A stretch of 64,000 nucleotides of DNA from Virgibacillus phasianinus (lineage in GTDB: Bacteria > Bacillota > Bacilli > Bacillales > Amphibacillaceae). The notes below the pieces were generated by a model. It was not told the DNA's origin. It saw nothing but the letters and a program-made list of their open reading frames with translations, and did not search any database. Below are positions 24,383 to 33,434 of this stretch, in pieces. The stretch's first letter is position 1, and the number at the start of each line of letters is the position of its first letter. The translations under genes and the position numbers were made by a program. The stretch is from contig NZ_CP022315.1 in assembly GCF_002216775.1 (NCBI RefSeq), positions 310,001 through 374,000 on the forward strand. Reading direction: 5' to 3'.

Positions 24383-25822
24383 TTATGCTACTTTATCCAT
24401 TCCGTCATCGAGAGCGATGGTTTTTTGTTTTTGTTTGTTTGCTGAGCGGTAAAACAGTCCTATAATTACTGTGGTTATGACAGCCGCTACTACATAGGAA
24501 ATATTAATCGGCAGTCCAAATCCAATTTCCGCATAAAAGATATAGGACATTGTTGCCATGGTAATAAATACTGCTGGTATAAAAGCTATCCAGTAATTTT
24601 TCTTCGCCAGCATTAAATACATTGCCCCTACCCAAAGTGCAATCATTGCTGTCGATTGATTTGCCCATGAGAAGTAACGCCATAATAGATTAAAGTCAAT
24701 TTTGGTTAAGGCAAATGACAAGGCGAAAAATGGTACGATAATCCAAATACGATTTAGTACTTTCTTTTGACCTATTTTAAAATAATCTGCTACAATCATC
24801 CGCAAGCCACGGAAAGAGGTGTCTCCGGATGTAATCGGTAAAACAATAACACCTAAAATAGCTAATGTTCCACCTATTGCACCTAACATTCTAATCGACA
24901 CTTCACTTACAACCGCCGCTGGACCACCAGCCGCTAAGATTTCATTTAATTCATTGCCACTGAATAAGCTCATTGCAGCAGCTGCCCAAATCATAGCAAT
25001 AATTGCCTCAGCAATCATCATGCCGTAGAATATTTTACGTCCTTGACTTTCATTTTCTGTAGTACGGGAGATGATTGGTGATTGTGTTGCATGGAATCCT
25101 GATAAGGCTCCGCATGAAACTGTTAAAAATAACAGTGGGAAAATTGGCAGATTATCTGGGTGCATGTTTGTCAGGTTCATTTCAGGAATTGGTGCACCTG
25201 TTACGATTAAGCCTATTCCAACACCCGCTGCACTAATTAATAATAATGCGCCAAACAGTGGATACACTTTACCGATGATTTTATCAACTGGCAATATCGT
25301 TGCCATAATATAATAGATGAAAATAGCTGCCACGATAACACCCAGGCCAACCCAATTTGATGCCAAATCGTGAAGCAGTGTCGCTGGAGCAGTGACGAAA
25401 ACGGTTCCAACTAATAGTAATAATAATACCGAAAAAGCATTTACCACATGTTTCATGCCCTTGCCAAGAAATTTACCTGCCAATTCAGGTAAATGCGCTC
25501 CCCGGTTTCTAATCGAAATCATACCTGTTAAATAATCATGAACTGCCCCTGCAAAAATAGCTCCAAGCACAATCCATAAAAACGCAACCGGTCCGTATAA
25601 CGCACCTAATATTGGACCAAATATCGGACCAACGCCGGCAATGTTTAATAACTGGATTAGTGAATTCTTCTTGGTATTCATTGGCACATAGTCAACATCG
25701 TCGGCCATACTGTAGGCTGGCGTTCTGCGATTTGTATTAGAACCAAATACCTTCTCTACATATTTACCGTATGTGAAATACCCCACAATAAGCAGTGCAA
25801 TTGATACTAAAAAAGTTACCAT
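24383..25822 (-). CDS. cstA: CstA/BtsT-family transporter, probable pyruvate or peptide uptake
   Basis: A 479-residue polytopic protein of the short CstA form (about 480 against 700 residues in E. coli CstA), with about 13 membrane segments. Family signatures are GPIFGPILGALYGPVAFLWIVLG, AVHDYLTG and SGFHATQSPIISRT. E. coli BtsT, a family member under the BtsSR LytTR system, takes up pyruvate; here a LytS/LytTR pair lies directly upstream, so a similar substrate is likely. ATG 25820-25822 is chosen for the GGGGGAA 8 nt upstream. The promoter region carries direct repeats that fit a LytTR operator. Confidence 0.85.
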   Translation of the reverse strand: MVTFLVSIALLIVGYFTYGKYVEKVFGSNTNRRTPAYSMADDVDYVPMNTKKNSLIQLLNIAGVGPIFGPILGALYGPVAFLWIVLGAIFAGAVHDYLTGMISIRNRGAHLPELAGKFLGKGMKHVVNAFSVLLLLLVGTVFVTAPATLLHDLASNWVGLGVIVAAIFIYYIMATILPVDKIIGKVYPLFGALLLISAAGVGIGLIVTGAPIPEMNLTNMHPDNLPIFPLLFLTVSCGALSGFHATQSPIISRTTENESQGRKIFYGMMIAEAIIAMIWAAAAMSLFSGNELNEILAAGGPAAVVSEVSIRMLGAIGGTLAILGVIVLPITSGDTSFRGLRMIVADYFKIGQKKVLNRIWIIVPFFALSFALTKIDFNLLWRYFSWANQSTAMIALWVGAMYLMLAKKNYWIAFIPAVFITMATMSYIFYAEIGFGLPINISYVVAAVITTVIIGLFYRSANKQKQKTIALDDGMDKVA

Positions 25823-25868
25823 ATATAATTCCCCCATATCATTGAATACGCTTTCATAATATGAATTA

Positions 25869-25899
25869 ATTATAACCAGAGTTGTGAAGTAATTGTGAA
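25869..25899 (-). promoter_or_regulatory. Candidate LytTR operator and -10 element of cstA
   Basis: TTCACAA occurs twice on the minus strand, 11 bp apart (25893-25899 and 25882-25888), one helical turn as in LytTR-type sites. TATAAT follows at 25869-25874. The -35 position falls on the first repeat and reads CACAAT, a poor match to TTGACA, as expected for activator-dependent promoters. Confidence 0.6.
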
Positions 25900-25954
25900 A
25901 AAATGAATAACCTGTCGAATTTCCTGCCTAACATGTTAAAAATGGGAGATAAAA

Positions 25955-26698
25955 TTATAGTTCCAACTGTTCTCGAAGAGTTTTAACATAGTTTCTACTT
26001 ACAGGAATTTTCTCTTCCAAATTGTTCAACTTTAGCTCATAGGCCCCATTAAACCATGGAATTAGTTGTTCAACTTCTTTTAAATTCACGAGAAAGCTTT
26101 TGTGTGTTCGATAAAATGAATATCCTGCAAGCTTAACCTCCAACTCTTTTAATGTTGATTTTACATGGTAAGTATGTTGCTTTGTATGTATAACCGTTTC
26201 CCGTTGCTGATGATTACAGTAAATAACATCCTGGGGAGTCAGATATACAATTTTCCCGTCTTCTTCAACCGCAAGTTTGCCATTTGGTTTTTCTTTATTT
26301 ACTCGTTTTTCATCAGAAACAAATACTATTTTCTCTAACCTTTGCACAGTTTCTGCTACTTCTTCATCAGAAAATGGTTTTAGTAAATAGTCGACAGCCC
26401 CGTACCGAAAGGCTTTTACCGCGTAATCTGAATAAGCGGTGGCGAAAACTACTTTAGGTGGATTTTTCATATTATCAAGGGCAGCAACCATTTCCATCCC
26501 AGACATATCAGACATTTCAATATCGACGAATAAAATATCTGGCTTAAGGGTTAATGATTTTTCAAGACCTTTTTCACCTGACTCCGCCTCGGCAACAATC
26601 ATTATCGAAGGGTGATTTGATAACAAATGCTTTAATTCTTCCCGACTGTATAATTCATCATCTATTATAATAACCTTTAGTTTCTTACTGGACATCAT
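25955..26698 (-). CDS. lytT: LytTR-family response regulator
   Basis: About 247 residues. The receiver domain (VIIIDDE, phospho-acceptor Asp in ILFVDIEMSDMSGMEM, KPFSDEE) is at the N-terminus, and the LytTR DNA-binding domain (VIYCNHQQRETVIHT, FYRTHKSFLVNL, IPVSRNYVKTLREQL) at the C-terminus. It is paired with the LytS-type kinase whose gene overlaps by 14 bp. AGGGGG precedes MMSSKK; the longer frame upstream is inside the kinase gene and unlikely. Regulating the downstream CstA-like transporter is the natural inference. Confidence 0.88.
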   Translation of the reverse strand: MMSSKKLKVIIIDDELYSREELKHLLSNHPSIMIVAEAESGEKGLEKSLTLKPDILFVDIEMSDMSGMEMVAALDNMKNPPKVVFATAYSDYAVKAFRYGAVDYLLKPFSDEEVAETVQRLEKIVFVSDEKRVNKEKPNGKLAVEEDGKIVYLTPQDVIYCNHQQRETVIHTKQHTYHVKSTLKELEVKLAGYSFYRTHKSFLVNLKEVEQLIPWFNGAYELKLNNLEEKIPVSRNYVKTLREQLEL

Positions 26699-28463
26699 TT
26701 CTTCCCCCTTTCGATTCTGAAGACAGGTAAAATCTAACGGCCGTTCCCTTACCTTCACTTGAACGAATATCTAACATTGAACCTTTGCCGAACATCATTT
26801 CCAAACGCCGGTTTACATTATACAGACCAATGCCTGTACCAGTTTCCGATGATATTGGTTTATGAAGAAGCTCATTCATGCGCTCTTTTCTAATCCCCTT
26901 GCCATTATCCTTAACTGTTACCAGGACACCGGGTCCCTGTTTCTGAACAGAAATAGTAATTGTACCTTTCATTGTCAGCCCCTTCATACCATGCTTTAAC
27001 GCATTCTCCACCAACGGCTGTAACGTCATGGTAGGGATTTTATGACCCATTACTTTCTCATCTTCTACTTCATAGAAAACCTCCATTTTTTCAATAAATC
27101 GTTCCTTTTCAATGGATAGATACGCATTAACATGTTCAAACTCCTGCGAAAGTGTTGTCATTGGATGTGTTGAACTTTCAAGATTTTTTCTAAAATACCG
27201 CGATAATGAAATCAATAATTTCCGCGCCTTATCCGGGTCTATTCTGACTAATGAAACAATCGTGTTAAGAGCATTAAATAAAAAATGCGGGCTAACCTGA
27301 GCTTGTAAAGCTTTTATTTCCGCTTCCTTCATTAATTGAAAGTATCGATCTGCATCAGCAATCTCTAGTTGTTGACTTAATAAGGACGAGAGACCTTTTA
27401 TAAACTCAATTGTGACAGTTGAAATATCTTTTTCATTCTGGAAATAAAACTTTAATGTGCCAACTGTCTCGGATTTCCGTTTCAATGGTGCAATAACCGC
27501 TTGATCAAGTGGACAATCCTGATAGTGGCAGTTGATAGCGTCTTTATCAGCTATTAATAGTTTTCCCTCGTGCAAAACGTGCTGTGTACCTTCTGTTTGA
27601 ATTTGTTGATTTGGCTGATGATGGTCTGAGGCCACTCCTACATGTGCGAGAATCACCTGTTGATTTGTTATAGCAACTGCCGATGCCTGTACCTCTTTTA
27701 AGAGTATGTTACAGGTTGCCTCAGCTGTCTTTGTCGATAATCCTTGCCGCAAATGTCCAATCGTCATTTCAGCTAATCGCAAAGCTTTCTGGGCCTGAAT
27801 GGCACCCATCTTTTCTTCTTCATGAAAAACACTGCTTATAACCAATACAAATATAGCTGTTCCAATTCCATTGGCCACAATCATCGGTAACCCAATTTCA
27901 GCTACAAGCTGGTATGCTTGGTCAAATGGCCTGGAAATAAGTAAAATCAAACCCATTTGCAGTGCTTCAGCCAAACCGCCAACGATCAATGCCACAACGG
28001 GAGGAACGTATCTCCTGCTCTTCTGCAGGCGTTTATGAACCAGCCCAGCTAACAGCCCAGCAAGAATACCTGATATACTACAGGAAAACGCAGTAAAGCC
28101 ACCCAGCATGTAACGGTGTATACCAGCAATCAATCCCGCGCCAAATCCTATTTTCCAACCACCAATCAATCCTGCGATAACAATCCCAATCACCCGAGAA
28201 TTCGCAATCGCTTCATTTTCATCGAGACCCATCGCCCAACTTGATAACCCCAACGAATTTGTACTTACTACTAATCCCGTATATGTACCAAGTATGCCAA
28301 ATAACCCGAACATAATCATAACTGGCAAACGCTGTCTATCCGTTACATCTCGTTGATGGATAACCGTTCTAAAATAGCGAACCCTTGTCATCAAAAAAGC
28401 GACTGTGACAATGATTCCGATTCTTTCCAGCATCAATAATAATAAATTCCACAATTGTCTCAC
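26685..28463 (-). CDS. lytS: LytS-type sensor histidine kinase
   Basis: 592 residues. The N-terminal five-helix LytS/YhcK receptor domain spans roughly residues 30-210, followed by a GAF domain at about 230-360, then a His_kinase domain with QAQVSPHFLFNALNTI (phospho-His) and an HATPase domain (LVENALKHGM, DNGKGIR, GTGIGLYNV, GKGTAVRF). The family includes BtsS and B. subtilis LytS, which sense pyruvate or related metabolites. A start at GTG 28463 is given, but TTG 28452-28454 is an equal choice. The gene is divergent from an MFS gene across 147 bp. Confidence 0.87.
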   Translation of the reverse strand: MRQLWNLLLLMLERIGIIVTVAFLMTRVRYFRTVIHQRDVTDRQRLPVMIMFGLFGILGTYTGLVVSTNSLGLSSWAMGLDENEAIANSRVIGIVIAGLIGGWKIGFGAGLIAGIHRYMLGGFTAFSCSISGILAGLLAGLVHKRLQKSRRYVPPVVALIVGGLAEALQMGLILLISRPFDQAYQLVAEIGLPMIVANGIGTAIFVLVISSVFHEEEKMGAIQAQKALRLAEMTIGHLRQGLSTKTAEATCNILLKEVQASAVAITNQQVILAHVGVASDHHQPNQQIQTEGTQHVLHEGKLLIADKDAINCHYQDCPLDQAVIAPLKRKSETVGTLKFYFQNEKDISTVTIEFIKGLSSLLSQQLEIADADRYFQLMKEAEIKALQAQVSPHFLFNALNTIVSLVRIDPDKARKLLISLSRYFRKNLESSTHPMTTLSQEFEHVNAYLSIEKERFIEKMEVFYEVEDEKVMGHKIPTMTLQPLVENALKHGMKGLTMKGTITISVQKQGPGVLVTVKDNGKGIRKERMNELLHKPISSETGTGIGLYNVNRRLEMMFGKGSMLDIRSSEGKGTAVRFYLSSESKGGRNDVQ

Positions 28464-28610
28464 CGTCCAGTTAGTTGCAATTCTTTATTCATTATAGATG
28501 AAAATGGAGTTATTGAGGAAGAAAACATATCAAATTCTTGTGGGTAAATCCAGCAAGAAGTGTAGAGATATTTATCAGGTAAACTTGTACAGTTAGCCTG
28601 AGGTGATTTT

Positions 28611-29846
28611 ATGTATTCAACCATTATCCAAAATAAAAATATACGATATTACTTAATAGGCGGAGGGGTCTCAAGATTAGGTGATGTATTGTCTGGTATG
28701 GCGTTTTTGTTCTTAGCATACGATCTAACAGGTTCAGCTATCCACACGACTGGGATGGCAATTGCCGAGACAGTCCCATATCTATTGTTCGGATTAATAG
28801 GTGGTGTGATAGCGGACTGGTTACCACGAAAAAGGTTACTCATAATTTTGGATTGTATTCGCATTCCGCTCGTATTTTCAGTAGTACTATTTCATCACTT
28901 CAATATTATGAGTTATGCTTATTTGCTTCTTGTAAGTTTTTTAATACAGAGTATCGGATGCTTTTTCAATCCTGCTCACCGGGCTGTCCTGCCATTAATC
29001 ACCAAACCGAGTGATCGAACTGCAGTAAATAGTTTAAATGATACGGTCGGTCGTGGAGTAACAGTTCTTAGCCCGATTATCTCCGTCTGGCTGCTATCTT
29101 ACGGAGTAATTTATTTTTTTGTGCTGGATGCACTGACGTACTTTGCCAGTGTGTTCTGTCTTACAAGGTTATATTTTACGGAGCATAACATGCAAACGGA
29201 AAAGTCTGTTAGCCATGTTTTCCTGGCTATCAAGGAATTTTTTATATGGTTGAAAGGGCAGCAAACGCTTAAATGCTTATTCATACTTACATTCATCGTT
29301 GTCTTTTTTAATACATGGGTTTGGGAAGTTGGCCTATTGCTTGCATTGACTGATATGACATCAAGGAGTGAGGAAGTCTACAGTATTCTGCAAGGTGTTT
29401 TTGGGGTGACAGTAATTGTAACCAATATATTTGTTCCTTATTTCGTTAAAAAAATGACCATTAGGATCTACCTGGTCGGCGCTGCGTTTTGGGGAACAGG
29501 TATCCTATATTATGGCGTCCTTTACGATGTAGAACACTTTTTTATTGGAGCCATATTAGTTGGTATTGGATTACCAGTTTCAAGTCTTGTTCGAGTTTAT
29601 CTTATCCAATCACTAGTTTCCGAGAACAAATTAGGGCGTGCATTCAGTTCTAATGCTGTTTTGTTATATCTTGCTAATACGATATCTTTAACCATTTTTG
29701 GTTTGCTGGCATCCATCATTTCCATTCAATGGTTAATGATTAGCAGTGGCGCACTTATCCTATTGACCGGATTTTGTGGTTTACTTATTCCCATCATGAA
29801 ACATTCGAAAAGCGGTTGGCGTTTTCCCATAAACTTTTTTAAATAG
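28611..29846 (+). CDS. MFS transporter (MFS_3/EntS-like)
   Basis: A 411-residue transporter of about 12 helices. The motif GGVIADWLPRKRLLIILDCIR is the MFS loop 2-3 signature, and the first half (RLGDVLSGMAFLFLAYDLTGSA) resembles EntS/MefA-type exporters. The substrate is unknown. GAGGTGA precedes the ATG. Its last 66 bp overlap, in antisense, the end of the AraC gene at 29781-30593, an uncommon length of convergent overlap; the AraC protein may regulate it, but there is no direct evidence. Confidence 0.82.
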   Translation: MYSTIIQNKNIRYYLIGGGVSRLGDVLSGMAFLFLAYDLTGSAIHTTGMAIAETVPYLLFGLIGGVIADWLPRKRLLIILDCIRIPLVFSVVLFHHFNIMSYAYLLLVSFLIQSIGCFFNPAHRAVLPLITKPSDRTAVNSLNDTVGRGVTVLSPIISVWLLSYGVIYFFVLDALTYFASVFCLTRLYFTEHNMQTEKSVSHVFLAIKEFFIWLKGQQTLKCLFILTFIVVFFNTWVWEVGLLLALTDMTSRSEEVYSILQGVFGVTVIVTNIFVPYFVKKMTIRIYLVGAAFWGTGILYYGVLYDVEHFFIGAILVGIGLPVSSLVRVYLIQSLVSENKLGRAFSSNAVLLYLANTISLTIFGLLASIISIQWLMISSGALILLTGFCGLLIPIMKHSKSGWRFPINFFK

Positions 29847-30593
29847 CTGGTTGTAGGCGCCAACATTCTTAAACCCAACTTGTAATGCAATCTCAAGAAT
29901 GGAGGAAGTTGTTCGTGTCAGGAGCTCCTGGCTCCTAATCAATCGATAAATCTGCAGCCACGAATATGGCGACAATCCAGTTGTTTGTTTAAATAAATGT
30001 GCAAACTGATATTTACTCAGACCAGATTGCATTGCCATCTCATCCAAAGTCCAATCATCATCATAACTATCTTTTAATGCATTGATAACCTTATGCAGTT
30101 CATCATTTGCCTGAAATGTTGGCAATTCTTTAAGGTGAGATCCTGGACCGTATTGGAGCATTAAAATGACGAGCTGTGTGAGGGCATTTTCAATGAAAAG
30201 TTGTTGACTCTTTTCCGAAGCATCTTGATTAAACAGCATAAATTCACGCAAGAAACCAACCCACTTTGTAATCTGTGGATGCTTAAAGGAAAACAACGCA
30301 AATTCAGGATCTGTTAACGACACATCTATTTCGATAGCAATATTACTGAGCAACGATTGATCAAGTTCCACCAGAAATTTTTCTTTGGAAATTTGCAATT
30401 GTTTATGCTCCTCATTCGGATTAACAATGATAAACTCATCTTTGTTAATAGCTAAATCCTGTCGCTTCATTTGGTATGTTCCTTTTCCATATGGAGAATA
30501 AATTAGCTTATAACAGTCATCACTTCGCAAGCGTCGTTCACCCAAGTGGTCATTGCGCATGAGAAGCAATCCGTTGTGATGGTCCAGTATCAT
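29781..30593 (-). CDS. AraC-family transcriptional regulator
   Basis: A 270-residue regulator with an N-terminal cupin-like sensing domain (residues 10-150) and a C-terminal double helix-turn-helix (WTLDEMAMQSGLSKYQFAHLFKQTTGLSPYSWL, ILEIALQVGFKNVGAYNQLFKKVYGKTPTAFR). It is convergent with the MFS gene and overlaps it by 66 bp. Effector and targets unknown. The neighbouring GNAT gene is in the same direction, 29 bp upstream, and could share a transcript. Confidence 0.83.
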   Translation of the reverse strand: MILDHHNGLLLMRNDHLGERRLRSDDCYKLIYSPYGKGTYQMKRQDLAINKDEFIIVNPNEEHKQLQISKEKFLVELDQSLLSNIAIEIDVSLTDPEFALFSFKHPQITKWVGFLREFMLFNQDASEKSQQLFIENALTQLVILMLQYGPGSHLKELPTFQANDELHKVINALKDSYDDDWTLDEMAMQSGLSKYQFAHLFKQTTGLSPYSWLQIYRLIRSQELLTRTTSSILEIALQVGFKNVGAYNQLFKKVYGKTPTAFRMFHDGNK

Positions 30594-30622
30594 TGCAAAA
30601 ACTCCCTTTAAATCCAGCTATC

Positions 30623-31114
30623 TTATATATCTTTATTCCTAGTTTCATGCCTAATCATCGTAATAAATTCCGTTACATCCGTATTGAATTTTATCTGCCC
30701 TACAAACCCGAACTTTTCGTAAAGGCGGATAGCTCGTTTATTAAATGTTGCTACTGTTAAGCGCATAGGAGTGTTCAAATGAGCTTCCTGGATGTCCTTT
30801 AAAATAAAAGAAAAAAATGTACTGCCGAATCCTTTTCCTGTGAGATTCGGCTTCATCCCAATTCCAATATCAATATAATTTTCATCGTAAGCTTTAATTT
30901 TATTTCCAGCAGGAACTTGTGTGGCACTCCCAGTGCAATAATAACCAATCAAATCATCATCACGGTCAACAATTGCAAAATAAGTATTGTTCAGCATCTC
31001 ATCTATTGATTCTGTATTTAGCTCGTTGTTATATAAATCATAAGGCTTTTCATATTTCCAATGAAGAATCTCTACAGCATAATCTTTTGTTATCTTTCTT
31101 GTTTCCAAATGCAT
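30623..31114 (-). CDS. GNAT-family N-acetyltransferase
   Basis: A 163-residue GNAT. The acetyl-CoA loop is GMKPNLTGKGFGSTFFSFIL, followed by RLTVATFNKRAIRLYEKFGF. The substrate is unknown. It precedes the AraC regulator by 29 bp. It is one of six GNAT-type genes in the window, each with a different neighbour, so they look like independent small enzymes, not one cluster. Confidence 0.82.
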   Translation of the reverse strand: MHLETRKITKDYAVEILHWKYEKPYDLYNNELNTESIDEMLNNTYFAIVDRDDDLIGYYCTGSATQVPAGNKIKAYDENYIDIGIGMKPNLTGKGFGSTFFSFILKDIQEAHLNTPMRLTVATFNKRAIRLYEKFGFVGQIKFNTDVTEFITMIRHETRNKDI

Positions 31115-31142
31115 GATTTTCCCTCATTTCCTGCATCCCTAA

Positions 31143-31388
31143 TCATCTTCTATCGTTTTTTTCAGTCTCACCTTTACCTGATTCATCCAATTTCTTTTTT
31201 CGGAAAAAGTTGGTAACAATTACAATAACAACGCCGACTATCATGATTGGTGTGGAATAGGAAGTATAGTGTTCCGGATAAAACTTTTTCCACCCAATGT
31301 TCTCATTCATACTTAATCCGAAAATAAATACAATCAATCCTATGTAAAATATTATATTTCCAGCTCTTGTGTACTTTTTAATCGCCAT
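31143..31388 (-). CDS. Small two-helix membrane protein
   Basis: 81 residues. Helices lie at about 11-27 (IIFYIGLIVFIFGLSM) and 47-62 (PIMIVGVVIVIVTNFF), and the C-tail is charged (RKKKLDESGKGETEK). The ATG at 31386-31388 is chosen for AGAGGTG directly before it; a longer frame upstream lacks a site. I do not recognise the family. Confidence 0.6.
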   Translation of the reverse strand: MAIKKYTRAGNIIFYIGLIVFIFGLSMNENIGWKKFYPEHYTSYSTPIMIVGVVIVIVTNFFRKKKLDESGKGETEKNDRR

Positions 31389-31438
31389 GCACCTCTTTAA
31401 AAAATATTCATTGAATTCCAATATATTATATCAAAAAA

Positions 31439-31471
31439 TACCGCACAAGCTCTACTAAAACCTGTGCGGTA
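31439..31471 (-). terminator. Terminator behind the 33-residue gene
   Basis: TACCGCACA pairs with TGTGCGGTA, followed on the minus strand by TATTTTTT. Confidence 0.75.
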
Positions 31472-31476
31472 TCTGT

Positions 31477-31578
31477 TTATTGATTAACTTGTTTATTCTT
31501 ACGTTTATCCCAGAACTTTTTTATAAACGGATAAATAACTGGTCCGTATTTTATCAGTCGTCTAATTAGCTTTCCCAA
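31477..31578 (-). CDS. 33-residue cationic peptide, TTG start
   Basis: A TTG start with GGAGGAG 6-12 nt upstream reads MGKLIRRLIKYGPVIYPFIK then KFWDKRKNKQVNQ and stop, followed at once by a strong terminator. The peptide is basic and amphipathic with a Gly-Pro kink. The ribosome binding site and terminator make it a credible tiny gene that standard annotation would miss. Similar short GKLIRxLxKYGPxIYP-type peptides exist in bacilli as I recall, of unknown role. Confidence 0.6.
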   Translation of the reverse strand: MGKLIRRLIKYGPVIYPFIKKFWDKRKNKQVNQ

Positions 31579-31657
31579 GGTATCTCCTCCATATATAGAA
31601 TGGCTTGTATACCATTTATATATGTATGTTTCCATTTTTAGCGTTTTTTAAACAACC

Positions 31658-32203
31658 TTAATCAAGCCACTCAGATCTTAACATGGAAAAAACGTACGCG
31701 TCATGGGATTTATCCCCTTGATACAGATATCCCCGAAGAATCCCTTCTTTTTTAAAGCCGACTTTTTCCAGTAAATTATTGGAGGAAACATTGTCCGGAA
31801 AGGTTATTGCACCCATGCGGAATAAACCCATTTCCCGGAATGAATAACCCAAAACTGAACGGATTGCCTCAGTTGCGATACCTTTCCTCCAATGATCCGG
31901 GTGTAACTCGTACCCGATTTCAGCCCTCTTACTCCAGGTACTTAAGTTATTTAGACCAATCGTTCCGATAAATGTCCTTGTCTCTTTCCAAATGATTCCC
32001 CAACGTATGCCATGTTTTTTCATATACGTATCCTCGAATGAATCAATGATTTTTGAGGCTTGATTGACCTTCTTTAGACTATCCATGCCGTAGTATTCCG
32101 TTACTTTATCTTCTGACATAATGTCAAAATATGCTTGATCATATTGATGATCGATATGTACCAATTTTAGTCTTTGTGTTTCGAAAGTTGGAAAGTCCAT
32201 CAT
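31658..32203 (-). CDS. RimJ/RimL-type GNAT acetyltransferase
   Basis: A 181-residue protein with the RimJ/RimL layout: N-terminal FETQRLKLVHI, central IGTIGLNNLSTWSKRAEIGYELHPDHWRKGIATEAIRSVLGYSF (acetyl-CoA loop) and the C-terminal NNLLEKVGFKKEGILRGY. Such enzymes modify ribosomal-protein N-termini or small amines. Its own transcript is likely. The substrate is unknown. Confidence 0.84.
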   Translation of the reverse strand: MMDFPTFETQRLKLVHIDHQYDQAYFDIMSEDKVTEYYGMDSLKKVNQASKIIDSFEDTYMKKHGIRWGIIWKETRTFIGTIGLNNLSTWSKRAEIGYELHPDHWRKGIATEAIRSVLGYSFREMGLFRMGAITFPDNVSSNNLLEKVGFKKEGILRGYLYQGDKSHDAYVFSMLRSEWLD

Positions 32204-32332
32204 CCCACCCCATCAAAATTAATTATAGGTTAATCTATAATTAAAGATATATTGAATTAAAAGCTTTTCATCTGCTGTTAAAATAGACTCTTTTTGGTGC
32301 TTTTCTTTTTCAGTAATTTTTCAATTTCCAAC

Positions 32333-32737
32333 TTAAATACCATTCGTATTCATAAGAACAACTCTCCACCCATCCGGGTCTTCAATTGTAATTCCTTTTT
32401 CCTTCCAGTAATGGTTTTCAGGTTCCACCGCGTCATAACCCATTTGCTTTAATCTATCATAAATTGCATCAATTTCTTGTTTATCGGGAATATACAATAC
32501 CAGTAAATTATCATGTGTGGGCGCTGAACAAGGACTTCCATCAACATGTTTGGTGAATTCCAAGTGATAGGAAATTCCAGGCAGCCCATAAATAACACCG
32601 GTATATCCACGATGCCCCGTAAAATCTGTCATGCGTTCTAAACCAAGACCTTTTTCATAGAAATCAATAACCTCATCAAATTTATCTGTTGGTCTAGCAA
32701 TTCTAATTTGCGCGGCCGTAAAATCGTTGAATTTCAT
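32333..32737 (-). CDS. VOC-superfamily protein
   Basis: 134 residues in two VOC modules: AQIRIARPTDKFDEVIDFYEKGLGL at the N-terminus and GITIEDPDGWRVVLMN at the C-terminus. Possible metal-site residues are the His in GISYHLEF and the Glu in TIEDPDG. AAAAGGAGGG precedes the ATG. It lies behind the Dph6-like gene in the same direction. Activity unknown. Confidence 0.78.
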   Translation of the reverse strand: MKFNDFTAAQIRIARPTDKFDEVIDFYEKGLGLERMTDFTGHRGYTGVIYGLPGISYHLEFTKHVDGSPCSAPTHDNLLVLYIPDKQEIDAIYDRLKQMGYDAVEPENHYWKEKGITIEDPDGWRVVLMNTNGI

Positions 32738-32819
32738 TATTCAGTTCCCTCCTTTTCCATAGGAATCATTAATTTCTACCATTTCGATGCAATCCATCTT
32801 ATTCACACCTTTTATGTAG

Positions 32820-33422
32820 TTATTCCCCCTTTTTAAATATAGGGCCTTCATAAACTGCCGTATGATATTCGCCGGATTCTCCCATTGGGCAAACATCTTT
32901 TTGAAGGATATCGTTAATAAAGAATTGGTCAAGCTTTCTTCCTACCCAGGATTCTGGAAGCTTTGTTTGATCAACTTTAATAACCTCCGCTTTAAATCCT
33001 GCACCAACAAATTCATGTAATAAATCCAAAACTTTTTCCTGTTCTGTCCAGATAGGATATAGCGGTTCTAGTCCTGCTTTATTGGCTACTTGTTCTCCCC
33101 ATTCACGATGCCCGTCCAAATAAATATCACCAAAAGCAATACTGTTGATAGGATATTGCCGTTTTAATTGTTTCAGGTTTCGGACGAAGTCTTCCGTATA
33201 AGTTGCAAAATCTGTTTCCATGAAATGTATGGGGATACCGATACTTGATGCTTGCGCTTCTAATTTTGCCCGTTTTTCATCATGGGCTACCGTTGCCTGA
33301 CTTTGCTGCCAAATGGTAGTAATTAAACAGGAAACCTTAATATTTTGTTGCTGTAACTTATACAAAGTAAAACAACTATCTTTACCACCACTGAATGATA
33401 ATACTACTTCTTTTTTCGTCAT
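32820..33422 (-). CDS. Dph6-related ATP pyrophosphatase (PP-loop)
   Basis: A 200-residue N-type ATP pyrophosphatase with the PP-loop SFSGGKDSCFTL at residues 9-20, the FGDIYLDGHREWGEQVA segment and a C-terminal DVCPMGESGEYHTAVYEGPIF, typical of diphthine-ammonia-ligase relatives. Bacteria lack diphthamide, so it probably adenylates and amidates another substrate. It lies next to the M50-like and APH-like genes in the same direction with short gaps. Confidence 0.82.
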   Translation of the reverse strand: MTKKEVVLSFSGGKDSCFTLYKLQQQNIKVSCLITTIWQQSQATVAHDEKRAKLEAQASSIGIPIHFMETDFATYTEDFVRNLKQLKRQYPINSIAFGDIYLDGHREWGEQVANKAGLEPLYPIWTEQEKVLDLLHEFVGAGFKAEVIKVDQTKLPESWVGRKLDQFFINDILQKDVCPMGESGEYHTAVYEGPIFKKGE

Positions 33423-33434
33423 TTAAATCACCCT

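Noticed and set aside
32741-32932. 63-codon minus-strand frame
   Set aside because: Overlaps the Dph6-like gene and the VOC leader; no sensible protein.
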